Assembly: GCA_002362175.1 (NCBI GenBank)
Contig: DETU01000083.1
Span: 848-15,844 of the forward strand
Length of the DNA stretch: 14,997 nt
Direction of reading: 5' to 3'
From: Ruminococcus sp. UBA3280
Lineage (GTDB): Bacteria > Bacillota > Clostridia > Oscillospirales > Ruminococcaceae
Shown: positions 1 to 5,665 of the stretch, piece by piece
How the letters are laid out: each line of letters opens with the position of its first letter
Position numbering within the stretch: position 1 is the first letter of the stretch
The notes under the pieces: generated by a model
What the model saw: only the letters and a program-made list of their open reading frames with translations
Database searches by the model: none
What the model was told of the DNA's origin: nothing
Position numbers and translations under genes: made by a program

Positions 1-32
1 AAAAACTCCTGAATTTATTTTCAGGAGTTTTT
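1..32. terminator. Rho-independent terminator at the left edge
   Basis: Perfect 13-bp arms (1-13 and 20-32) enclose a 6-nt loop. The arms begin and end in A and T runs, so the structure can act on either strand. On the minus strand it lies just after the truncated tape-measure region and would end the prophage structural transcript. Confidence 0.75.
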
Positions 33-50
33 TATTGCAATATTTATGAC

Positions 51-220
51 TTACTTTTCAGTAATTGTACCCAAGTATGTTACGCCGTCAAGAGTAAGCG
101 TAATGTTTTTGGACTTATTGATAACAGTCGGATAAACATCGGATTTACTGAGGCGGTATCAAGACCTTTGGTGTCCGCACCGATTTTGATATTAATGCCT
201 TTGATTCCCTTACTTGCCAC
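51..220 (-). pseudogene. Tape-measure protein N-terminus fused by deletion to the end of another gene
   Basis: A GTG start at 220 follows GGAGGTGG and overlaps the stop of the preceding chaperone extension. It begins VASKGIKGINIKIGADTKGL, which matches the usual first residues of siphovirus tape-measure proteins; these normally run to many hundreds of residues and set tail length. Here the frame closes at 80-82 after 46 codons. After about codon 22 the resemblance stops, and a different frame (about 146 down to the stop at 51-53) reads a C-terminal-looking peptide containing ITLTLDGVTYLGTITEK, of unknown parent. I infer that a large deletion removed the rest of the tape measure and everything up to the last codons of a later gene, joining them out of frame. 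The product cannot work as a tape measure. Confidence 0.7.
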
Positions 221-754
221 TTGTACCACCTCCGAATATATTTCTCAAAGTCTGTCTGTCGGGTTCTGTCTGACTGTAATAATAAGCATTTTCAAGATAT
301 TCCCGACCATGTTCCGTCTGCGAACAGTTGTATATCCATGCATCATGAAGAAATCCCCAATAGTCAAAAATATCAAGCTTTTCGACATCGGGGATTGAAA
401 TATTCATGTAGTCGGAAACGATTTTGTAATTTGCGGTTGAATTTTTAAAATACACCTTACTGCTTTCTGTCGGACAGTAAGGTGTTGTTAGTTTGGGTCA
501 GAATCTCTTGTATCGTTTATCCACTTCGGAAAATCTGCTGTAAACCGCTGTAAATCGGTAACTGTGAAGTTGTCGAGCAGATAATCTGTGTTTACAGGAA
601 TTTTTTCGTCATTGTTGTCACAGATTTCGGCGATTGCCTCAAAAAGTGCGGTGTCACTTTTTGCAGATGCATATTTTTTGTAGTAAAGACGCACGGACGG
701 CGGATTAACCGTCAGTTTCTGTCCGTTTTCAAGCGAAAATTCAAACTTTCTCAT
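210..754 (-). CDS. Tail assembly chaperone, long form (gpGT-like) made by -1 frameshifting
   Basis: The long form reads the 88-residue G-like product, slips back one base at CCCAAAC (497-491) and continues in the -1 frame to the stop at 210-212. This adds 93 residues for about 181 in total. The -1 frame is open straight through the hairpin and carries the T-like part (ISIPDVEKLDIFDYWGFL and beyond), which lacks a good start or ribosome binding site of its own. In lambda and many other long-tailed phages the G and GT chaperones coat the tape measure during tail assembly and are absent from the virion. The position between major tail protein and tape measure is canonical. Slippage itself is inferred from the heptamer and stem. 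Confidence 0.75.
452..497 (-). promoter_or_regulatory. -1 programmed ribosomal frameshift signal
   Basis: The minus strand reads GAC CCA AAC TAA in frame 0, so the slippery heptamer CCCAAAC (type XXXYYYZ) occupies 497-491, directly before the TAA stop of the short chaperone. A 5-nt spacer (490-486) leads to a perfect 11-bp stem, ACACCTTACTG (485-475) with CAGTAAGGTGT (462-452), and a 12-nt loop. Heptamer, spacer length and stem all fit the standard -1 frameshift arrangement seen in tail chaperone genes. Confidence 0.85.
488..754 (-). CDS. Tail assembly chaperone, short form (gpG-like)
   Basis: This 88-residue acidic protein begins MRKFEFSLENGQ, and its ATG overlaps the stop of the major tail gene (ATGA at 754-751), indicating translational coupling. 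Position (after the major tail protein, before the tape measure), size and the slippery site at its stop identify it as the G-type chaperone. No membrane segment or signal is visible. The N-terminal beta-rich segment followed by a helical part is usual for these proteins, but no catalytic motif is expected. The assignment rests mainly on context and the frameshift signal. Confidence 0.8.
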   Translation of the reverse strand: MRKFEFSLENGQKLTVNPPSVRLYYKKYASAKSDTALFEAIAEICDNNDEKIPVNTDYLLDNFTVTDLQRFTADFPKWINDTRDSDPN

Positions 755-1329
755 GCTCCTACAGCCTCCTTTTTCGGTTCGATAATTTCTTCTTCATAGA
801 TAAGAAGTGTACCTGTATCATCGAGAGTCGGTTCAAGTTCAAAGGTTGGTGTAATGACGGTTTCACTGTCAGGCTTGAAAACGGCTTCCCAGCCACCTGT
901 ATTCACACCTACACCCGTTACTCTTATGTCACCGTCAACCTTGTCGTGATGAACGCCACGAATAAGATAACGTTTGCCGTTGTCGTTCTCAACACCGCCG
1001 ATTTTTGTGATACGTTTACCGTCCTTTTCTTCAACTCTTGCGGTTGCGATAAGCTTTTCAATTGTCATTGAGTTCCACGTGATATTGCCATAGCTGATTG
1101 ATGCGGTTTCTCCTGTAATACGGCGTTTCTTTGCCTTGCCGTCATCTGATTCCGCAGTATACCAGTTAGCCGTGTAACTTACAGTAGCACCGTTTTTTGT
1201 GCGTCCTATCATGTTCTTTTCAGTTTCAAGAACTTCATTGGACGGAATTTCTCCTGTCCATTCTGTTATGTAGAAATTCATAGAACCGAGCGGAATTTTG
1301 TTTAATTCTTTTGTCTGTGTGTGTGACAT
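751..1329 (-). CDS. Major tail protein (tail tube)
   Basis: A 192-residue protein starting MSHTQTKELNKIPLG, rich in Thr, Gly and charged residues, with many short beta-strand-like stretches and no cysteine. It sits between the tail completion gene (3-bp gap) and the chaperone pair, the standard place for the tube subunit of a siphovirus. Such proteins stack as hexameric rings around the tape measure. About 190 residues is typical for the Firmicutes phi13-like tube proteins. The frame is intact, so decay did not reach this gene. Function is called from position, size and composition, with moderate family resemblance. Confidence 0.8.
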   Translation of the reverse strand: MSHTQTKELNKIPLGSMNFYITEWTGEIPSNEVLETEKNMIGRTKNGATVSYTANWYTAESDDGKAKKRRITGETASISYGNITWNSMTIEKLIATARVEEKDGKRITKIGGVENDNGKRYLIRGVHHDKVDGDIRVTGVGVNTGGWEAVFKPDSETVITPTFELEPTLDDTGTLLIYEEEIIEPKKEAVGA

Positions 1330-1332
1330 AAA

Positions 1333-1659
1333 TTAGTCCTCCATTTTCTGAATAGTTTCAAAAGAAAATACTGTCATGAACATATTTTCTTCTTTTAGGT
1401 ATGTATCGCCGTCTTTTGTAATCTCTACAGAACGGAAAAGATTTTCAATTTTCCGTTCCAGTTCGGGATTTTTCTTTTCTGAATACAGTTCTATTCTGAT
1501 TTTGGTACGACGGTAAAGATTGTAGCCGTCCGCACCCTGAATCTCTGTTCCCGATTCAAAATAGGCTATAAACGGTAGTTTCTGTGGCTTGCTGAATTGC
1601 AGATAAGCAACAGGAATGTCCAGTTTACAAAGTTTTTCATAGATTTCGTTAAGTTCCAT
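1333..1659 (-). CDS. Tail completion/terminator protein
   Basis: A 108-residue protein, MELNEIYEKLCKLDIPVAYL at the start, with a Tyr-Arg-Arg-Thr-Lys-Ile-Arg-Ile-Glu-Leu-Tyr strand in the middle. This pattern resembles small head-tail or tail terminator proteins (gpU or DUF3168-like) that cap the tube and join it to the head. The ATG overlaps the TAA of the adenine methylase by one base (TAATG), so translation is probably coupled, and no strong Shine-Dalgarno is seen. It sits just before the major tail gene, as expected. The specific family is uncertain. Confidence 0.65.
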   Translation of the reverse strand: MELNEIYEKLCKLDIPVAYLQFSKPQKLPFIAYFESGTEIQGADGYNLYRRTKIRIELYSEKKNPELERKIENLFRSVEITKDGDTYLKEENMFMTVFSFETIQKMED

Positions 1660-2489
1660 TATAAGCCCACTCTGTTTACAAAAATTTTTTCAATAATTTT
1701 TATATTTTTTCTGTCCGAAAATTTACATCTTTTTTCAAAATCCGCTATTTCACAAAAAGTTTCCGGCATGGAATATTCTGAAACAAACACCTGATTTTTC
1801 TGATTCAATGCCCATTCATAAAATTTTTCATAGTCAAAATCAGAAATATAACTGTTGGTGTTTCTGTATGGAATATCACAGTACACGACACTGTTTTCAG
1901 GTATTTCAACCTGTTCGTATGACAGATTGAAACAGGTAATATTGACAGAATCGATGTTTTTAAGTCTTTTAAGCCCTTCAAGTTCCTGTAATCGTCTGAG
2001 ACTGTCCAAACTTTGAAGTATTTTGAATTTTTTACTGCATTCATGACTGAGCTTTTTATAATCATTTAAAAAGTTTTTCCAGTGGATATATGACTTTTCG
2101 GGCGTTTCTGCAAAAAATATTTTATGAAGATGTTCTTTCAGACGTTCGTTTTCCTTTGAGTATGCATATGTTTTCAGGTCGTTTCCGAAACTGAAACACA
2201 TGGCAACATATGGGTCTGTGTCTTTTAGTCTGAAAAAATCTTCACGTGAAATCCAGCGTTTTTCACCTGAAAATTCACCTTTCAGAGCCATTACAAACCC
2301 TTTATAGACAAGCGGTTCAATTTCATTGTAAATTACTTTTTTGTATTTTCCCGACAGTGCAGCACAATGTGACATTGCACCGCCACCGCCGAAAAGGTCA
2401 ACAAAATATTCAGCTTCGGGAAGTACGGAAATTATCGTTTCGGCAATCTGATTTTTACTGCCTTTGTATGGCATACCATAATTTTTCAA
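1659..2489 (-). CDS. D12-class DNA adenine N6-methyltransferase (phage moron)
   Basis: A 276-residue protein. Residues 1-12 (MKNYGMPYKGSK) and FVDLFGGGGAM at about 29-39 match the target-binding start and S-adenosylmethionine motif I of Dam-type D12 enzymes. The catalytic motif appears as YCDIPY near 203-208, with Ile where DPPY has its first Pro. A central Leu-rich stretch (about 157-178) has a repeating Leu-x-x-Leu pattern. The start is TTG at 2489, one base after the gp10-like stop; this choice keeps the conserved N-terminus. It probably methylates adenine in a short DNA site to evade host restriction. No endonuclease is adjacent, so it is an orphan. It interrupts the usual head-tail gene order, suggesting a later insertion. 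Confidence 0.88.
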   Translation of the reverse strand: MKNYGMPYKGSKNQIAETIISVLPEAEYFVDLFGGGGAMSHCAALSGKYKKVIYNEIEPLVYKGFVMALKGEFSGEKRWISREDFFRLKDTDPYVAMCFSFGNDLKTYAYSKENERLKEHLHKIFFAETPEKSYIHWKNFLNDYKKLSHECSKKFKILQSLDSLRRLQELEGLKRLKNIDSVNITCFNLSYEQVEIPENSVVYCDIPYRNTNSYISDFDYEKFYEWALNQKNQVFVSEYSMPETFCEIADFEKRCKFSDRKNIKIIEKIFVNRVGL

Positions 2490-2490
2490 A

Positions 2491-2901
2491 TCACTTTACA
2501 ATCCTTTCAAGAAGTGCATCAACTTTTTCTTTAGCGTGTTTTTCGGCGGTTTCAACGTGAACTATTGGCGGTACTGGTTTGTAAACTCTCATTGTGCCAT
2601 TCAATGTAAGATGACCGAGTTCAAGAAGATGCACAAGCTGATACTGCTTGTTGTGAACGGTTATTTTTATTGTCCCTCTTGTCTGCGTTGCCGAAAGCGT
2701 CCAGCCTCTTTTATATTTGCCTTTGGTCAGCCTTTTGTCTTTCCCTTTGTATACAGGGGACAGACGTTTTACTTCCGACAATGTTTCTTTGCCGATTTCT
2801 TCAAGACCGTCTGCAATTTCCTGACGTATTTCGTCTGTATAACGTTTACAGAAGTCCGTCAGAACCTGTGAAAAGTTTTCGGGTGCGATACTGTAACTCA
2901 T
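2491..2901 (-). CDS. HK97 gp10-like head-tail/minor tail protein
   Basis: A 136-residue basic protein with a helical N-terminus (SQVLTDFCKRYTDEIRQEI), the SPVYKG and KGKYKRGW segments, and the LVHLLELGH signature that is characteristic of HK97 gp10-like proteins. These act in head-tail joining or early tail assembly. Its ATG overlaps the stop of the upstream adaptor gene by four bases (ATGA), indicating coupling. Length is normal for the family and the frame is intact. Confidence 0.85.
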   Translation of the reverse strand: MSYSIAPENFSQVLTDFCKRYTDEIRQEIADGLEEIGKETLSEVKRLSPVYKGKDKRLTKGKYKRGWTLSATQTRGTIKITVHNKQYQLVHLLELGHLTLNGTMRVYKPVPPIVHVETAEKHAKEKVDALLERIVK

Positions 2902-3233
2902 TCTGAACCCCCTCTGTTACGTTGTTCCGTGCGGAAAACCAACTGCCTGTGCTGTTCCTGAAAGTCGTCAATATGTTTAACGTCAAAAATTTTATTATTA
3001 TAGACTATTCTGATTTCCGACGACAGAAAACCTGCTATTTTTCGGGAATATCTGATTTTAAAAATAATATCGTTCTGAGAATTGACCTGTGCGGCGGAAT
3101 AATATTCACGTCCGCCTGTACCGTTGACATAAGCCCATGCGGTGAAAAAATCTTCCCATTTCTGAATGTCGTTTCCGATTTTGTCGCTTGCATTTTTCAA
3201 AACCTGAAAAACAATTTTCTTGTTGTATGTCAT
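2898..3233 (-). CDS. Head-tail adaptor (SPP1 gp16/head closure-like)
   Basis: I start it at ATG 3233 (MTYNKKIVFQVL), with GAGGTG five bases upstream as binding site; an in-frame GTG at 3239 is possible. The 111-residue product has W-E-D-F-F-T-A-W-A-Y-V and later GREYYSAAQ, patterns typical of small beta-barrel stopper proteins that close the head below the connector. It follows the connector gene and overlaps the gp10-like gene. Family call is by pattern and position. Confidence 0.75.
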   Translation of the reverse strand: MTYNKKIVFQVLKNASDKIGNDIQKWEDFFTAWAYVNGTGGREYYSAAQVNSQNDIIFKIRYSRKIAGFLSSEIRIVYNNKIFDVKHIDDFQEQHRQLVFRTEQRNRGGSE

Positions 3234-3240
3234 AAGCACC

Positions 3241-3531
3241 TCACAGGTAATTGACGGAATACAGGCTCAAAATGGTCCTGACACATGGATTGACCTGTTT
3301 GTTTATATTCAGCGTGTAGTCTCTTTGCGTGTACATATCATTTATCAGCACCATGAAAGCGGTGGTGAGGTCGTCGTGCTGACTGATTTCAATTTCAGAA
3401 AGTCCCGTGTAGCCTGTGATGAACTTTTTCGCCGCAGGCATCAGGACTTTTTCTATAATTTCGTCGCTGTCATTGTCGTTGATACCGCAGTAGTCCCTGA
3501 CAATTTCAGGCGTGATTTCACTGATTTTCAT
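3241..3531 (-). CDS. Head-tail connector protein (gp6-like)
   Basis: A 96-residue, mostly helical protein: ITPEIVRDYCGI at the start, MPAAKKFITGYTGL in the middle and AFMVLINDMYTQRDY after it. This helix pattern is typical of gp6-like connectors that form a ring under the portal. The ATG overlaps the stop of the capsid gene (ATGA at 3531-3528). The placement directly after the capsid gene is standard. Confidence 0.85.
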   Translation of the reverse strand: MKISEITPEIVRDYCGINDNDSDEIIEKVLMPAAKKFITGYTGLSEIEISQHDDLTTAFMVLINDMYTQRDYTLNINKQVNPCVRTILSLYSVNYL

Positions 3532-4667
3532 TTTGCAGGGTGAACAAGGACGGCAAGCTTCTGTTCGTCTGTGATTTTTGAATCAAATTCAAACCATGCA
3601 ACAATGCCGAGAGCGTGTTTTGTGGCGTACTTTTCACGCAGAACTTCAAGAGAAATATTTTCACGTATATTTACGGAAAGTCCCTTGTAATCGCCATAAA
3701 GTACGGATTTTGCATTTGCGGCGACTTTTGGCATATTGTCCGAAATATATACGGGTTTTCCGAGAAGTGTGAACGGGAAAGGTTTTGTCGCATCGGGTTC
3801 AAGAAGCGGTCTGCCGTTGGTGTCTGTTAAAAGTTTTATCGCTGTAAAGGTATCGGGAGACATTGTCCAGCAGGCATTTTTCTGATAAACCTGTTTTATT
3901 GACGACTGAAGCTTTATAAGGTCTGAAAAAACGATTGCTTCCGCAGAATCAGCCGTAACTGTATTCTGAGTGCTGAGTACGCCCTGAGTTTTTTCGGAAC
4001 CGTTGAGCAGTGTTTTTTCGTAAAATTCCGCAATGGTTTCCGACATCTTCTTAACAATAAAGTCAACAAGATTAACAGATGCATTATTTTCAACGCTCCT
4101 GCCGATAAGTGTCAACGCACCTGCAAGGTGACCGCTGAGGTCAACGGATTCAAATTTACCGCTGTCCGCCGTAAGTTCTGTAAATTCTTCCTGAAAGCCA
4201 ACAGTAATATCATGACCATTTGCTTTAGTCCACTTCGGAATTTTCAGTGTGCCTTTTACGTGGTAAATTTCAGCACCTGCGAGAATCGGACAGAGGTCTT
4301 TCACGGTGTCAATGATTCTGTTTGCAAGGCTTTCAGGAATGACTGCACCGTTGTTATCCATAGTCACATTCTGCTCTCCTGCACGCATTTCCGTGACTTT
4401 ACCCCTTATGTAGTCGCTGAACGCACGTTCTTCCGCCTCTTTGGTACTTGTTACATTTCCCGACGGACTGACAATATCAGTGATATTTCTTGCCTTGTCA
4501 GCCATTGCAACGGTGTTGTCAATAGCCCTGATTTCCTTTTCAAGTTCGTCAAACCGCTTTGATTCGTCCTCATTCACGGCTCTTTCCTCATCTGAAGCAG
4601 TGTCAATTATGGACTGCATTTCTGCCTTTAATGCGGCTTTTTTTTCTATAAGTTTCTTGATATTCAT
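3528..4667 (-). CDS. Major capsid protein, HK97 fold
   Basis: I start it at ATG 4667 (MNIKKLIEKKAALK) because AAGGAGG lies eight bases upstream and the start overlaps the protease stop (ATGA); the frame stays open further upstream without a good site. The 379-residue product has a charged coiled-coil N-terminus (about 1-65), the usual scaffold (delta) domain removed by the prohead protease, then a region rich in Asn, Val and Gly ending KLAVLVHPAK. TPESLANRII-like and LGKPVYISDNMP segments match phage HK97-type capsid subunits, as does the gene order protease-capsid-connector. The protein would form the icosahedral shell. The frame is intact. Confidence 0.92.
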   Translation of the reverse strand: MNIKKLIEKKAALKAEMQSIIDTASDEERAVNEDESKRFDELEKEIRAIDNTVAMADKARNITDIVSPSGNVTSTKEAEERAFSDYIRGKVTEMRAGEQNVTMDNNGAVIPESLANRIIDTVKDLCPILAGAEIYHVKGTLKIPKWTKANGHDITVGFQEEFTELTADSGKFESVDLSGHLAGALTLIGRSVENNASVNLVDFIVKKMSETIAEFYEKTLLNGSEKTQGVLSTQNTVTADSAEAIVFSDLIKLQSSIKQVYQKNACWTMSPDTFTAIKLLTDTNGRPLLEPDATKPFPFTLLGKPVYISDNMPKVAANAKSVLYGDYKGLSVNIRENISLEVLREKYATKHALGIVAWFEFDSKITDEQKLAVLVHPAK

Positions 4668-5230
4668 TCTGAAATCCTCCTTAATCTTTCTGTAAATTCT
4701 GTGTAGTCGGGTTTTTCGACGAAATCGGTGGGAACGTCTATTGAACGGCACTCAATATTCACTTCGCTGTCTGCCCTGTACTCAACGGAAGTCGCCGAAT
4801 AACACGGAATTTTGTCTTTTACAAGTGTTACATGGTCAAGCATGAAGTCTTTTACATGACGTATCGGCAGACCGTCCGCACGCTGTTCAAGTTCGTCAAC
4901 AACGTTGTACATTCCGAAACTCCAGCCTTTAATCCTGCCTTTGCGTGCCATATCCGTAACATTTTCGTCTGTTATCAGAACGTCCGCACGAAGTCCTATA
5001 GCGTCCTCCGAGAGTTTCAGAGTGCCGTCCTTTGTACTTGCATAGACGGTGCTGTTGTGGTCAACAGTCATCGTAATGTCACCTGATTTCTTTATTGCAC
5101 TTTCAAAGGCACGTTCTTCAATAACCTCAATCACTTTGCCGTGCGGTGTGATGACGGGTCTTGAAAGTTTTCCCGTCACGTTCACATAGCCTGTTATGTG
5201 CAGTCCGTCTGCTCTTTTTTCGATGTGCAT
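4664..5230 (-). CDS. Prohead (capsid maturation) protease, HK97/U35 family
   Basis: I start it at ATG 5230 (MHIEKRADG) because CAGGAGGTGAT precedes it closely; the open frame runs further up without support. The 188-residue serine protease shows the catalytic His in TMTVDHNS (His58) and the Ser in KGWSFGM (Ser104). The later LDHVTLV segment (about 131-137) has His where the third, acidic member is usually found, with Asp next to it. The enzyme removes scaffold regions from capsid subunits inside the prohead. It might also act on the flexible linker of the portal fusion, which is speculation. Two terminators lie just upstream, so its expression may depend on read-through or antitermination. 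Confidence 0.88.
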   Translation of the reverse strand: MHIEKRADGLHITGYVNVTGKLSRPVITPHGKVIEVIEERAFESAIKKSGDITMTVDHNSTVYASTKDGTLKLSEDAIGLRADVLITDENVTDMARKGRIKGWSFGMYNVVDELEQRADGLPIRHVKDFMLDHVTLVKDKIPCYSATSVEYRADSEVNIECRSIDVPTDFVEKPDYTEFTERLRRISE

Positions 5231-5255
5231 TGCATCACCTCCTGAAAAATGGTAT

Positions 5256-5278
5256 AAAAAAAGCACCGTAAAGGTGCT
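5256..5278 (-). terminator. Rho-independent terminator upstream of the protease gene
   Basis: On the minus strand AGCACC (5278-5273), a 5-nt loop and GGTGCT (5267-5262) are followed by seven T (5262-5256). It lies only 26 bases ahead of the protease start, in the middle of the structural gene run. Confidence 0.75.
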
Positions 5279-5300
5279 GTTCTTAAATATTAGGGTATAA

Positions 5301-5327
5301 GAAAACCGCCTGAACTATTCAAGCGGT
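5301..5327 (-). terminator. Terminator closing the zincin cassette
   Basis: On the minus strand ACCGCTTGAA and TTCAGGCGGT form a 10-bp stem with one G-U pair and a 3-nt loop, followed by TTTTCTT. It lies just after the stop of the putative immunity gene. A closely similar hairpin follows the other cassette at 9214-9240. Confidence 0.75.
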
Positions 5328-5334
5328 CATTTAA

Positions 5335-5658
5335 TTATTGATTCATTTTTAATATCTCAGTGGCTTTTTCTTTAGATGGAACCAAGTTTTTTATAAGTGA
5401 TTTTTGATATTCATCGTTTCCATCATATTTTTCCAAATTAAGATTTTCTAATGCTGCTACTGCAAAGTTTCCAACTGTATATCCAGACAAAACATCATTA
5501 TCTTTTTTTAAATCTTTTATACGTTCAATTATATCATTTTCGGTTATACAATGATATGTTGCCCAAATAAGTGCATCCATTCTTATGTACTTACTTTCAG
5601 AAAAAAGTCCCATTCTTATTACTTCTTTATCACCTGAAATCATTTTACATATATTCAT
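5335..5658 (-). CDS. Small helical protein, putative immunity to the zincin domain
   Basis: I place the start at ATG 5658, seven bases after the portal-fusion stop; GTG 5679 (overlapping the portal end) and ATG 5613 are alternatives, none with a strong binding site. The 107-residue product (MNICKMISGDKEVIRMGLFS) is acidic and almost wholly helical, with helix pairs suggesting HEAT-like repeats (RMDALIWATYHC, then NDIIERIKDL, then VGNFAVAAL). I do not recognise a named family. It directly follows the toxin-like domain, precedes a terminator and mirrors the gene after the second toxin, so an immunity role is the best inference. It has no membrane segment. Confidence 0.6.
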   Translation of the reverse strand: MNICKMISGDKEVIRMGLFSESKYIRMDALIWATYHCITENDIIERIKDLKKDNDVLSGYTVGNFAVAALENLNLEKYDGNDEYQKSLIKNLVPSKEKATEILKMNQ

Positions 5659-5665
5659 GGACCTG

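Noticed and set aside
168..448. Plus-strand open frames opposite the chaperone extension
   Set aside because: Antisense to the T-like frame that is open through the frameshift hairpin; no binding sites.
452..485. Hairpin after the short chaperone stop as a terminator
   Set aside because: It has only a short T stretch, the coding frame continues through it, and spacing to CCCAAAC fits a frameshift stimulator better.
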